This document shows, piece by piece, positions 1 through 8,625 of a stretch of 64,000 nt of DNA. The stretch's first letter is position 1. Every line of letters begins with the position of its first letter. The position numbers and the translations under genes were made by a program. A model generated the notes under the pieces. That model made no database searches. It saw only the letters and a program-made list of their open reading frames with translations, and was not told where the DNA came from. The DNA is from Parasphingopyxis marina (GTDB taxonomy: Bacteria; Pseudomonadota; Alphaproteobacteria; Sphingomonadales; Sphingomonadaceae). The stretch lies in contig NZ_JACJVJ010000001.1 of the NCBI RefSeq assembly GCF_014237875.1, positions 298,501 to 362,500 of the forward strand, given 5' to 3'.

Positions 1-118
1 GCTGCAACCGTTCAATATTTCGTTAACGATCAAAGCCTGCCATAGAAGCAGGACAGCCGTGATATGCGCCTGCAAAACAGAAGCACGATCCTTCCGACGC
101 GCCTGGAAAGGGCCTTTC

Positions 119-1189
119 TTGCCATCAGCAACGCCCCACATAAATGCGATCGGCACTGCGACGCCCACGCACGACATCCACACCGCCTTTATCGACTGGG
201 TCGCGGCGCGGCTCGACAATAGCCGCGAACGCGGGCTGTTCGAACGCATGGTGAAGCGCGCCGGGATCGGCCATCGCTGGTCGGTATTGCCGAAAACCGC
301 CGGCGGTGGATCGCCGGTCGCGGAGGGCGGCTTCTACGAAAACGGCATGCCGCCGACCTCCCAGCGCATGGCGATCTATGCGCAAGCCGCGCCGCAACTG
401 GCGATGGAGGCGATCGCCGCCCTGCCCGAAGCGCCCGACCCCGCCGGCATCACCCATCTCGTGGTCGCCAGCTGCACGGGCTTCACCGCGCCGGGCCTCG
501 ACCAGCTGATCGCGAGCCGGCTGGGCCTGTCGGGCAGCGTCGAGCGGACGCTGGTCGGCTTCATGGGCTGCTATGGCGCGGTAACCGCGCTGCGCTCGGC
601 CTGGCATATCGTCCGTTCCGAGCCCGAAGCGCGCGTGCTCGTCGTCGCGACCGAGCTTTCGACGCTGCATCTGCAGACCGGCGGATCGATCGACGAATTT
701 CTCGCCATGCTGCTGTTCGGCGACGGCGCGGCGGCGGCGATCGTCAGCGCGGAGCCCAGCGGCCTGGCCATCGACCGGCAATTTGCCGCGACACTCCCGG
801 AATCGGGCGATCTTATCCGCTGGCATATCGGCGATACCGGCTTTGCCATGCATCTTTCGGGCGAAGTGCCGGGACGAATCGGCGAAGCGCTCGGCACCGA
901 CGGCTTTCGCGGCGCGGTGTGCGGCGGCGCGGATCCGCAGACGGTGGACGGCTGGGCCGTCCATGCCGGCGGCCGTTCGATCCTCGATGCGGTGGAAAAG
1001 GCGCTGGGGCTCGGCACCGATGCGCTCGCCGCGTCGCGTGCGATCCTCGCCGAAAGCGGCAACATGTCGTCGGCGACACTGATGTTCGTGCTCCGCCGGC
1101 TGATGGCCGGGCCCGGCATCGACAATGGCGTCGCCATCGCCTTCGGGCCGGGGCTCGCTGCCGAAGGCTTCGGCTTCCGGAGCGCCTGA
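119..1189 (+). CDS. Type III polyketide synthase (chalcone/stilbene synthase-like)
   Basis: Thiolase-fold enzyme expected to condense an acyl-CoA starter with malonyl-CoA units into an alkylresorcinol or alkylpyrone. The family Cys-His-Asn triad is visible: Cys119 in ASCTGF, His282 in AVHAGG, Asn315 in ESGNMSS. The chosen TTG start at 119 follows an AAAGGG site by six bases and gives 356 residues beginning just before the conserved INAIGTA strand. A GTG at 59 would add 20 residues that do not look like the family. The stop overlaps the next start (TGATG), so the methyltransferase is translationally coupled. The family is certain; product and starter are not readable from sequence. Confidence 0.93.
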   Translation: MPSATPHINAIGTATPTHDIHTAFIDWVAARLDNSRERGLFERMVKRAGIGHRWSVLPKTAGGGSPVAEGGFYENGMPPTSQRMAIYAQAAPQLAMEAIAALPEAPDPAGITHLVVASCTGFTAPGLDQLIASRLGLSGSVERTLVGFMGCYGAVTALRSAWHIVRSEPEARVLVVATELSTLHLQTGGSIDEFLAMLLFGDGAAAAIVSAEPSGLAIDRQFAATLPESGDLIRWHIGDTGFAMHLSGEVPGRIGEALGTDGFRGAVCGGADPQTVDGWAVHAGGRSILDAVEKALGLGTDALAASRAILAESGNMSSATLMFVLRRLMAGPGIDNGVAIAFGPGLAAEGFGFRSA

Positions 1190-1878
1190 TGGTCCGCCTT
1201 TCCGAGCGGACCATCGCCGAGGAGCAGATGGACGCGGCGGACCTGCCCCCCGAAACCTATGCCGCCGTGCTGGCCGATCTCGAAAAGGCCAATCGCTGGA
1301 CCTTTTCGGCGCGGCCGACGCTCGGCTTTCTCCAGCGCGCGGTGGGAAGCAGGCGCAGCTTCAGCCTGCTCGATGTCGGCTTCGGCGAAGGCGGGATGCT
1401 TCGGGCGATCGCGCATTGGGCGCAAAAGCGCGGCATCGAAGCGCGGCTCGTCGGCATCGATCTCAACGCCAAGAGCCGCGCCGCGGCGCAAGCCAAAACC
1501 CCGCCCGGGCTCGGCATCGACTATCGCAGCGGCGATTATGCCGATTGCGAACCGTTCGACTGCATCCTTTCCAACCTCGTCGCCCATCATATGACCCATG
1601 ACCAGCTCGTCGCCTTCCTGAAACATATGGAAGCGAAGGCATCGGCCGGCTGGCTGGTCAACGATCTTCACCGCCACGGCTTTGCCCATAGGGGCTATCC
1701 GATCCTCGCGCGGATCATGGGCTGGCACCGGATCGTGCGCGAGGACGGCACCCTGTCGATCGCCCGGTCCTACCGGCCCGGCGAATGGCCGCCGATCCTC
1801 GAAGAGGCAGGGGTTGCAAATGCCGCGCGGATATTCCGCGCCTTCCCCTTCAGGCTGTGCGTCGAACGGCTGCGCTGA
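1189..1878 (+). CDS. SAM-dependent class I methyltransferase
   Basis: A 229-residue Rossmann-type methyltransferase. Motif I is LLDVGFGEGG (about residues 60-70), an acidic residue ends strand 2 (VGIDLN), and a post-I segment reads FDCILSNLVAHH. The ATG overlaps the stop of the polyketide synthase by one base, so the two are read as one unit. The likely substrate is the polyketide product or a hydroxylated derivative, by analogy with Streptomyces srsABC, where a methyltransferase sits between a type III PKS and a flavin hydroxylase. That role is inference. Confidence 0.9.
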   Translation: MVRLSERTIAEEQMDAADLPPETYAAVLADLEKANRWTFSARPTLGFLQRAVGSRRSFSLLDVGFGEGGMLRAIAHWAQKRGIEARLVGIDLNAKSRAAAQAKTPPGLGIDYRSGDYADCEPFDCILSNLVAHHMTHDQLVAFLKHMEAKASAGWLVNDLHRHGFAHRGYPILARIMGWHRIVREDGTLSIARSYRPGEWPPILEEAGVANAARIFRAFPFRLCVERLR

Positions 1879-2942
1879 TCGTCGGCGGCGGGCCGGCCGG
1901 CGCGGCGGCGGCGATCACGCTGGCGCGCGGCGGCGCGGCGGCGCTGGTCGTCGAGCGCGACGCTGAAACCCGCGACCATCTGTGCGGCGGCTTTGTCAGC
2001 TGGCGGACCCTGGAAACGCTCGCGCGGTTAGGACTCTCCGCCCCGAAGATCGGCGGCTACGGGATCGACCGGGTCAGGCTGTTCGCCGGAAACAGGGCGG
2101 CGCGCGCGCGCCTGCCCTCGCCGGGCATCGGCGTGTCCCGGCGGCGGCTCGACGAGCTGTTGCTCGGCGAAGCGGAAGCGGCGGGGGCGGAGGTGATCCG
2201 CGGCATGGCGGTGCGCGAAGCCCTGCCGGGCGCGGCGCGGCTCGCCGATGACAGCGAGATCGCGGCCGAGGCGCTGTTCCTCGCCACCGGCAAATATGAG
2301 CTGCGCGGGGCCAAGCGCGCGGCATCGCCCGCCCAATGGATGGGCCTGCGCTATCGCTACGCCGCAACCCCGTCGCTCGCCGAGGCGCTGGCCGGGACGA
2401 TCGAACTCCATTTCTTCGAGGGCGGCTATGCCGGGCTTTTGCTGCAGGAAGACGGAACCGCCAATCTCTGCATGGCCGTGCGCCGCGAGCGGCTGGCCGA
2501 GGCCGGCAGCGATCCCGGCGCGATGCTCGACCGGCTGGCGGCCGAAACGCCGAGCCTGGCGGAACGGCTGGGCCGGGCGGGAGACCTGGTCGCCCATGAT
2601 GCGGTGGGGCTCGTCCCCTATGGCTGGTGCGCGCGGCAGGGCGAGGCCGGGCTGTTCCGGATCGGCGACCAGGCCGCCGTCATCCCCTCGCTGGCCGGCG
2701 AGGGAATCGGCATCGCGATCGCCAGCGGCATCCTTGCGGCGCGCGCCTATGCGCAAGGCGGGCCGGCGGCCGCGCCCGCCTATCAGCGGGCCTTCGCCCG
2801 GCGCGCCCGGCGGCCGCTGGCGGTGGCGGGGCGGCTGATGCGGATGGCCGAAAGCCCGCGCGCCGCCGGCCCTGCGATGCGCCTGGCGCAGATACCGGGC
2901 CTTGTCGCGCTTCTCGGCCGGTTGACGCGGATCGCCGCCTAA
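1857..2942 (+). CDS. FAD-dependent oxidoreductase (geranylgeranyl reductase / PHBH-type hydroxylase superfamily)
   Basis: 361 residues from GTG 1857, overlapping the methyltransferase by 22 bases. The dinucleotide-binding motif GGGPAGAAAA lies within the first 20 residues, followed by an acidic strand end (VVERD). The second FAD motif is in GLFRIGDQAAVIPSLAGEGIGIA near the 3' half, read here as two short conserved blocks, GDQA and AGEGIG. It is the third gene of the type III PKS operon and plausibly hydroxylates or oxidises the aromatic polyketide. No ATG lies closer to the FAD motif. A longer start at 1785 would run deep into the methyltransferase and is unlikely. Confidence 0.88.
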   Translation: MRRTAALIVGGGPAGAAAAITLARGGAAALVVERDAETRDHLCGGFVSWRTLETLARLGLSAPKIGGYGIDRVRLFAGNRAARARLPSPGIGVSRRRLDELLLGEAEAAGAEVIRGMAVREALPGAARLADDSEIAAEALFLATGKYELRGAKRAASPAQWMGLRYRYAATPSLAEALAGTIELHFFEGGYAGLLLQEDGTANLCMAVRRERLAEAGSDPGAMLDRLAAETPSLAERLGRAGDLVAHDAVGLVPYGWCARQGEAGLFRIGDQAAVIPSLAGEGIGIAIASGILAARAYAQGGPAAAPAYQRAFARRARRPLAVAGRLMRMAESPRAAGPAMRLAQIPGLVALLGRLTRIAA

Positions 2943-2984
2943 TTCGGTTGATTTGGCGGCGCAGGCGATTCATATGCTCGAACC

Positions 2985-3380
2985 ATGGAAAAGCTCGACC
3001 TCAGCGAGGCCGAATGGCGCGAACGGCTGACGCCCGAACGGTATCATGTGCTGCGCGAAGGCGGCACCGAACGCGCCTTTGCCGGCGATCTCTACGGAAA
3101 TCACGAAACCGGCACCTATCTATGCGCGGGCTGCCAGCTCCCGCTGTTTTCGAGCAGCGCCAAATATGACAGCGGTTCGGGCTGGCCGAGCTTCACCAAG
3201 CCGCTGAGCGACGAGGTCGTCACCGATCATGTCGATACCGGCCATGGCATGGTTCGCACCGAAAGCCGCTGCGCCCGCTGCGACGGGCATCTCGGCCATG
3301 TTTTCCCGGATGGCCCGCCGCCGACTGGCCTGCGCTATTGCATCAACAGCCTGTCGCTCGAATTCGAGCCCGAGAAATGA
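2985..3380 (+). CDS. msrB: Peptide-methionine (R)-S-oxide reductase MsrB
   Basis: Reduces methionine-R-sulfoxide in damaged proteins. The 131-residue protein is a complete single-domain MsrB: zinc-binding pairs CAGC (about residue 46) and CARC (about 95), the GSGWPSF block, HLGHVF and the catalytic cysteine in [11 protein letters not shown] near the C-terminus. It starts at ATG 2985, 42 bases after the FAD oxidoreductase, and may be read through from that operon. No fused MsrA domain is present. Confidence 0.97.
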   Translation: MEKLDLSEAEWRERLTPERYHVLREGGTERAFAGDLYGNHETGTYLCAGCQLPLFSSSAKYDSGSGWPSFTKPLSDEVVTDHVDTGHGMVRTESRCARCDGHLGHVFPDGPPPTGLRYCINSLSLEFEPEK

Positions 3381-3524
3381 GGTGGCCGCGGCGCGTCACG
3401 AGAGGTGACGGCTCGCCGCCAGCCGGTATCCCGACCGGCGATTCAGCATTGGTTCAGTCGCAAATCGGGCTTGGTGGGGCCATCGTGAGAATGGACAAGG
3501 CGCGCACTTAGGGCGGGACGGTAT

Positions 3525-5642
3525 ATGGCGAGAAGCAAAGCGGCGCGCGGACCATTTTGGCGGTTCACGATCGGCTTCATCAAATATGGGCTTTATGCCG
3601 CCTTGCTCGGCTTCATCGCGCTCGCCGTCGCGGTCGGCATCGCGATGTCCTCGCTGCCCGATTTCGAGACGCTGCAATCCTCGCCCAACGGCCAGACGGT
3701 ACGCGTGCGCGCGGCCGACGGCACGGTGATCTTCGCGATGGGGCCGAGCTACGGCCAGTGGCTCAGCCATGACGATATCCCGCCGGTGATGCGCGACGCG
3801 ATGATTTCGGTCGAGGATCGGCGCTTCAACTATCATCTGGGCATCGATCCGATCGGCATCGCCCGGTCCGGCTGGGTGCGAATCCAGCGCGGCAGCTGGG
3901 CGCAGGGCGGATCGACCATAACCCAGCAGCTCGCCCGCAACCTGTTCCTTACCAACACGCGCACCTTCGGCCGCAAGATCCGCGAGATGATTCTCGCCAT
4001 CGCGATGGAGATACGCTTTTCCAAGGACGAGATCCTCGAACTCTATCTCAACCGCGTCTATTTCGGCGGCGGCGCCTATGGCATCGACGCCGCTTCGCGC
4101 CGCTTCTTCGGCCATTCGGCGCGCGAGCTCGACCTGAACGAGGCCGCCGTCATTGCGGGGCTGGTGAAGGCGCCCTCGCGCTATTCGCCGACCGCCGACG
4201 CCGAGGCCGCGATCGGCCGGGCATCGGTGGTGCTCGACCTGATGGTCGAAACCGGGCGGATCAGCGCGGCCGAAGCTGCGCAGGCGGCGCCGACCGAGGT
4301 TCGCCTGGCCGCGCAGCCGCGCCAGAATTCGGTCCGCTATTTTACCGACTGGGCGCTCAACCAGCTCGATTTCATGATCGACGAAACGCGCGCGCCGATC
4401 GACGTCTGGACGACGCTCGATCTCGACATGCAGGCGCGCGCCGTCGCCTCGATCCGCACCCATACGCCCCAGGGCGCGCAGGGCGCGCTCGTCGCGCTGG
4501 ATCGGGACGGCGCGGTGCGCGCGATGGTCGGCGGCACCGATTATGTAACCTCCAACTATAATCGCGCGGTCACATCGGTGCGCCAGCCGGGATCCTCCTG
4601 GAAGCTGTTCGTCTATCTCGCCGCGCTCGAAAACGGCTATACACCGGGCGACCGCGTGGTCGACGAACCCGTCGAATGGAATGGCTGGCAGCCGCGCAAC
4701 AGCTCCGGGCGGTTTGCGGGCGAAATGGATGTGCGGTCGGCCTTTGCCTATTCGGTGAACACCGTCGCGGCCCAGCTTGGCGCCGAGGTCGGCCTGCACA
4801 ATGTCGCCAATATGGCGCAGCGCTTCGGCATATCGACGCCGATCAACACCCACCCTTCGATGGTGCTCGGCACCTCCGAAGTGCGTGTGATCGACATGGC
4901 GCGTGCCTTCGCCTCGGTGCAGGCACAGGGCATCGCCGTCGAACCCTATGGCATCGTGCGGGTGACGATGGAGGATCCGCGCACCCATGAGGAACGCGAA
5001 CTCTACCGCGCCGAAGTGGACCAGTCCCGGGTGCTGGTCGCCCCCTATGTCGCGGCCGAAATGACCGACCTGCTGCAGACCGCCGTCGCCACCGGCACCG
5101 GCCGGGCCGCGCAGATCGGCCGGCCGGTCGCGGGCAAGACGGGGACGACCAGCTCCAACAAGGATGGCTGGTTCATCGGCTTTTCCTCCGGGCTGACCAC
5201 GGCCGTGTGGATGGGGCGCGACGATGCCCGGGCGGTTCCCGGCCTGCAGGGCGGCCGCGCGCCGGCCCGCGCCTTTGCCGATTTCATGCGCTACGCCGTC
5301 GCCAGCCGCCCGGTGGAGGAATTCGATACCGAGGTGACCCTGCCCGAATGGCAGCTGGAGGACGAGGACGACGCCTATTTCGGCAATCCGCTGGACGAGC
5401 CGGAAGTGTTCGTCGACGAGAATGGCATGCCCGTGGGGGGCGGCGGCTATGGCCAGGCCCCCGGCTATGAAGATGTGCCGGTACCGGGCAATGCCGACGA
5501 GGCCTGGCTGGACGAGGTGCTGCGCCGGAGCGAAGGCGAACGCCGGGCCGAACAGCGGCGCGACCCCGAACCCGGTTTTCCGGGCGAAGGAGGCCAGCGC
5601 CAGCCCGCGCTACGCCCTCAGGAAGACCGGCCGATCCGGTAG
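3525..5642 (+). CDS. Penicillin-binding protein 1A, bifunctional transglycosylase/transpeptidase
   Basis: Class A PBP that polymerises and cross-links peptidoglycan at the inner membrane. A short basic N-terminus precedes one membrane anchor (about residues 14-38). The GT51 domain shows EDRRF, the GGSTITQQLARN block and RKIREM. The transpeptidase domain has SxxK in PGSSWK, SxN in YSVN and KTGTT followed by DGWFIGF. The 705-residue length is usual for alphaproteobacterial PBP1A. The C-terminal ~80 residues are acidic, Gly/Pro-rich and probably disordered. Its last 25 bases overlap, tail to tail, the end of the zinc-peptidase gene on the other strand. Confidence 0.95.
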   Translation: MARSKAARGPFWRFTIGFIKYGLYAALLGFIALAVAVGIAMSSLPDFETLQSSPNGQTVRVRAADGTVIFAMGPSYGQWLSHDDIPPVMRDAMISVEDRRFNYHLGIDPIGIARSGWVRIQRGSWAQGGSTITQQLARNLFLTNTRTFGRKIREMILAIAMEIRFSKDEILELYLNRVYFGGGAYGIDAASRRFFGHSARELDLNEAAVIAGLVKAPSRYSPTADAEAAIGRASVVLDLMVETGRISAAEAAQAAPTEVRLAAQPRQNSVRYFTDWALNQLDFMIDETRAPIDVWTTLDLDMQARAVASIRTHTPQGAQGALVALDRDGAVRAMVGGTDYVTSNYNRAVTSVRQPGSSWKLFVYLAALENGYTPGDRVVDEPVEWNGWQPRNSSGRFAGEMDVRSAFAYSVNTVAAQLGAEVGLHNVANMAQRFGISTPINTHPSMVLGTSEVRVIDMARAFASVQAQGIAVEPYGIVRVTMEDPRTHEERELYRAEVDQSRVLVAPYVAAEMTDLLQTAVATGTGRAAQIGRPVAGKTGTTSSNKDGWFIGFSSGLTTAVWMGRDDARAVPGLQGGRAPARAFADFMRYAVASRPVEEFDTEVTLPEWQLEDEDDAYFGNPLDEPEVFVDENGMPVGGGGYGQAPGYEDVPVPGNADEAWLDEVLRRSEGERRAEQRRDPEPGFPGEGGQRQPALRPQEDRPIR

Positions 5643-6385
5643 AGCGCCGCGCCGTTTTCCTTCAGCCATCGGCGCTCGGGCGCGGGATCGGCGCCGAATA
5701 TCTCTTCGACCAGCGCATGGAAACGCGGCCCGTGATTCATATGGACGCGGTGCGCGACCTCGTGCGCGGCGGTCGCCGAAAGCACCCGTGGCGGCGCCAT
5801 GACGAGCCGCCAGTTATAGCGGATCGCGCCCGATGACGAACAGCTGCCCCAGCGCGTCCGGGGATCGCCGATCGACACCTTCGCCACCGGCACGCCGGCA
5901 AGCGCGGCATAATGGGCGGTTTCTTCGGAAAGATGGCGGCGGGCCTCGGCCTTGAGCCAGCGGATCGCCCGTGTCTCGACCGCCTCTTCGGGTCCGCCGA
6001 AGCACAGCCGCTCATCTTCCAGCCGCGGGGTGCGGGGGCGCGAAGCCTCCCAGTCGATCAGGATGGTGGCGCCGCGATAGGGGAGCGGCGCGCCGGGCAG
6101 GACCGGCCGTTCGGGCGCGACGCGCGAAAGTTGGGCCTCCACCCAGTCGCGCTGGCCCTCGGCCCAGCGTTCGGCGCGGGCGAGACTGGCGCGCGGCGGC
6201 AGGCTGAGCACCACCGCACCGTCGCGCGGATCGACCCGCAGCTTCATTCCCCGGGCGCGGGGATGGCGGCGGACGACAAGCGCGCGGCGATGGCCCCCAC
6301 CTTCGAAGACCACGCCTTCGGAGACGACGCCGGCGCGGGTTTCAGAGCCGGCGATCGACAATGTGATGCTCGAGCGATCCGGCAT
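5618..6385 (-). CDS. YgjP-like zinc metallopeptidase (SprT/M48 type)
   Basis: 255 residues with a C-terminal zinc-peptidase signature HEVAHRVHMNH (HExxH plus a third ligand region) and the YgjP-family blocks RTRWGSCS and YNWRLVMAPP. No signal peptide, so probably cytoplasmic. ATG 6385 is chosen because GGAAG lies four bases upstream. It overlaps the 3' end of the YcgN gene by 44 bases, so it is the last gene of a SCO-YcgN-peptidase operon. Longer upstream starts would read through most of YcgN out of frame. The substrate is unknown for this family. Confidence 0.88.
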   Translation of the reverse strand: MPDRSSITLSIAGSETRAGVVSEGVVFEGGGHRRALVVRRHPRARGMKLRVDPRDGAVVLSLPPRASLARAERWAEGQRDWVEAQLSRVAPERPVLPGAPLPYRGATILIDWEASRPRTPRLEDERLCFGGPEEAVETRAIRWLKAEARRHLSEETAHYAALAGVPVAKVSIGDPRTRWGSCSSSGAIRYNWRLVMAPPRVLSATAAHEVAHRVHMNHGPRFHALVEEIFGADPAPERRWLKENGAALYRIGRSS

Positions 6386-6776
6386 CGACTTCCGACACCG
6401 TCCAGCCGCGCGTCGATTCGCCGGCGCGGTGAACGGCCTCGGGATCGCCGCAGACCAGATAATGCCAGTCGGGCAGGGGCTCGCCATTGGCGAGCAGCCG
6501 ATAGGCACAGGTTTCCGGTAGCCAGGGATGCCTGTTCACGTTGCGCGCGGTGAGGCGCAGGCAATCGGGCACCCGGGCCTTGCGGTGGCGATAGTCGCTG
6601 CAGCGCGCGCTATCCCGGTCCAGCAATTTGCACGCGACATTGGTCGGCAGCACTTCGTCGGTATCGGCATCCTGGATCTTGTGCAGGCAGCATTTGCCGC
6701 AGCCGTCGCACAGCGATTCCCATTCGGCCCGCGTCATCCGGTCCAGCGTCTTGGTTTCCCAGAAATTTCCGGTCAT
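6342..6776 (-). CDS. YcgN/UPF0260 family cysteine-cluster protein
   Basis: 144 residues with the family's cysteine cluster: CDGCGKCC near residue 23, then CKLL, CSDYRHR, CLRL and CAYR, consistent with binding a metal or Fe-S cluster. The N-terminus FWETKTLDRMTRAEWESLC is typical of the family. Its ATG overlaps the stop of the SCO gene as ATGA. Function is not established; the position after SCO hints at metal handling, which is inference. Confidence 0.93.
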   Translation of the reverse strand: MTGNFWETKTLDRMTRAEWESLCDGCGKCCLHKIQDADTDEVLPTNVACKLLDRDSARCSDYRHRKARVPDCLRLTARNVNRHPWLPETCAYRLLANGEPLPDWHYLVCGDPEAVHRAGESTRGWTVSEVDAGSLEHHIVDRRL

Positions 6777-7384
6777 CGCACCCAGCGGCGCAGCGTATCG
6801 ACGATGGTTTCGGTTGAATCCTGGAGCGGCAGGATGGCGAGCGGTTCGCCGTCGGGGCCGAACAGGGTGGCGTTGTTGGTGTGGTTGACGAGATAGCGGC
6901 CCGACCCGTCATCCTCCTCGATCTCGTACCAGGCGCCATAGGCTTCGACCATAGCGTCCAGCTGTTCGCGCGTGCCCGTCATGCCGATCAGGCGGGGATG
7001 AAAATTCGCGGTATATTCGGCCAGGACCTCGGGCGTGTCGCGACCGGGATCGACGCTGACGAAGATGGGCACCAGTTTCCCCGCCGCCTCCGCATCGTCG
7101 GCTTCGAAGGCCCGCAGCGCGCGGCCCAGATTCTGCATATCGACCGGGCAGACGTCCGGGCAGAAGGTATAGCCGAAATAGACGATCCGGTAGTCGCCCG
7201 CGAAATCGCTTTCCTGCGCGGTTTGGCCGCTTTCGTCGGTCAGCGTGAAATCGCCGCCGATCGCCGCGCCCTGGAGCGGCGGAGCCTCCTGCGCCGCCGT
7301 ATCGCCGCCGGGCGAGCAAGCGGTGAGCGCAGCGGCAAGCAGCAGCGGGAGAAAACGGATTTTGGGGAAGGGGAGATCGTTCAT
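6773..7384 (-). CDS. SCO1/SenC family copper chaperone, predicted lipoprotein
   Basis: Thioredoxin-fold protein of the family that delivers copper to the CuA site of cytochrome c oxidase. The copper motif CPDVC (CxxxC) and the downstream histidine in YLVNHTN are both present. The N-terminus is a lipoprotein signal ending in LTAC, so it should be membrane-anchored in the periplasm. ATG 7384 gives the neatest signal peptide; an in-frame ATG at 7399 is equally possible, since neither has a clear Shine-Dalgarno site. First gene of a three-gene leftward operon. Confidence 0.94.
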   Translation of the reverse strand: MNDLPFPKIRFLPLLLAAALTACSPGGDTAAQEAPPLQGAAIGGDFTLTDESGQTAQESDFAGDYRIVYFGYTFCPDVCPVDMQNLGRALRAFEADDAEAAGKLVPIFVSVDPGRDTPEVLAEYTANFHPRLIGMTGTREQLDAMVEAYGAWYEIEEDDGSGRYLVNHTNNATLFGPDGEPLAILPLQDSTETIVDTLRRWVR

Positions 7385-7448
7385 GACAGCGCCAGTCATG
7401 CTTTGCTAAAGGGGTGCTGGCAAGTATCGATACGGGGTGCCCAGTTCC

Positions 7449-8072
7449 ATGTCCTTTTCTGTTTTCCGGAAGATTTCCGCCGCCGCGATCATGGCGGTGC
7501 TGGCCGCCTTGCTCGTGGCCGAGCCGGTCGCCGCGCAATTTTCCAACCATTACAATTATCTGCGGGGCGTGCGGAATCGCAGCTACGAGGAAGTCAGCGA
7601 GATCATCGAGCAGCCGGGCGGCGCCGCGATCATCAACGCCCGCGAACGCGCCACCGGGCTCGGCGCGCTCCACATCGTGACGCGCGACCGCGATACCCAA
7701 TGGCTGCTCTACCTGCTGCGTCACGAGGCCGATCCCAATATCCGCGACAATGACGGCAACACGCCGCTGCACATCGCCGCGCAGATCGATTTCGCCGAAG
7801 CCGTGCGCTGGCTGCTCGTGGTCCGGGCCGATGCGAACGCTCGCAACAGCCGCGGCGAGACGCCGCTGATCCTGGCCGTGCAGCATCGCAATCCCGATAT
7901 CGTCCGCCAGCTGATCGACGCCGGCGCCAATCCCGAAGTCGCCGACAGCGTGATCGGCCTTTCGGCGCGCGATTACGCGGTTCGCGACGGCCGCTCGCAG
8001 CATATCATCGATATTCTCGACACCGCCCAGCCGGTCGCCGAACAGGCGCCCGTCGTCGGCCCGACGCCCTGA
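7449..8072 (+). CDS. Secreted ankyrin-repeat protein
   Basis: 207 residues. An N-terminal signal peptide ends near PVAAQF. Three to four ankyrin repeats follow, with canonical TPLHIAA and TPLILAV blocks and the RDNDGN and NSRGE turns. The C-terminal ~15 residues are Pro/Ala-rich. Probably a periplasmic scaffold; partners unknown. ATG 7449 is preferred because it starts the signal peptide directly; a GTG at 7437 would add four residues. Divergently transcribed from the SCO operon across about 64 bases. Confidence 0.88.
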   Translation: MSFSVFRKISAAAIMAVLAALLVAEPVAAQFSNHYNYLRGVRNRSYEEVSEIIEQPGGAAIINARERATGLGALHIVTRDRDTQWLLYLLRHEADPNIRDNDGNTPLHIAAQIDFAEAVRWLLVVRADANARNSRGETPLILAVQHRNPDIVRQLIDAGANPEVADSVIGLSARDYAVRDGRSQHIIDILDTAQPVAEQAPVVGPTP

Positions 8073-8090
8073 CCGGCAGCCGAAGGGCGT

Positions 8091-8573
8091 TCAATCGAAG
8101 CCGGCGAGATGCGGGTCCGACAGCGCCAGCAGGCGCGCCGCGGCGCGCCGCCCGAAGCGCAAGGTTTCCGACTTTCGCCGGGCGGGCGCCATTTTTTGCG
8201 CCGTCGCCTCGCGAACGATCGCCGCGTCATAGGGATCGGCGACGATCAGCCCGGCAATGTCGGGCCGTAGTTCTTCGCGGGCGCACAGATCGAGATCGAA
8301 CCCGGCCGGCACCGCCCAGAAATAGCGGTCGCAATAATCGAGATAATCGGGCCATTTGCGATCGCCGAGCAGATCGGCCCGGCTGACCTTGATCTCGACG
8401 ATCACGATCTCGCCCTTGGCGTCGATCGCCATGATATCGGCGCGCCGGCCGTTCCCGAGCGGCACTTCGCTCAGCGTGACCAGTTCCTGCCGGTAAAAGA
8501 GGCGCGATACCCCGCGCGCGACATCCATCGCCGCCAGCGAATCGGTTTCCAGGGACATGTGCGAATCCGTCAT
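8091..8573 (-). CDS. mmcB: MmcB family DNA repair protein
   Basis: 160-residue PD-(D/E)XK-type nuclease-like protein. The fold signature is readable as RRADIMAID followed by IVIVEIKVSRADLLGD (D...ExK), then KWPDYLDYCDRYFWAVP. In Caulobacter mmcB is LexA-controlled and needed for resistance to mitomycin C. Here a GAAC-N7-GAAC box lies 13-27 bases upstream of the start, fitting SOS control. An internal ATG at 8558 is an alternative start. It converges with the ankyrin gene 18 bases away. Confidence 0.93.
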   Translation of the reverse strand: MTDSHMSLETDSLAAMDVARGVSRLFYRQELVTLSEVPLGNGRRADIMAIDAKGEIVIVEIKVSRADLLGDRKWPDYLDYCDRYFWAVPAGFDLDLCAREELRPDIAGLIVADPYDAAIVREATAQKMAPARRKSETLRFGRRAAARLLALSDPHLAGFD

Positions 8574-8585
8574 CGCGCAAGGCTA

Positions 8586-8600
8586 GAACAAAGAACGAAC
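8586..8600 (-). promoter_or_regulatory. LexA-type operator upstream of mmcB
   Basis: The plus strand reads GAAC-N7-GAAC, i.e. GTTC-N7-GTTC toward mmcB, the alphaproteobacterial SOS box. It lies 13 bases from the mmcB start, where a bound repressor would block transcription. Assignment rests on motif plus target; binding is not shown. Confidence 0.75.
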
Positions 8601-8625
8601 GCTTGGAAGGCCCCGCGGGGCGCGT

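Noticed and set aside
1990-1998. TTTGTCAG matching the repeat-family outer arm
   Set aside because: Lies inside the FAD oxidoreductase coding region with no partner arm or hairpin nearby.
3394-3410. CGTCAC-GAGAG-GTGACG hairpin after msrB, a possible terminator
   Set aside because: The stem is only 6 bp and no T-run follows on either strand.
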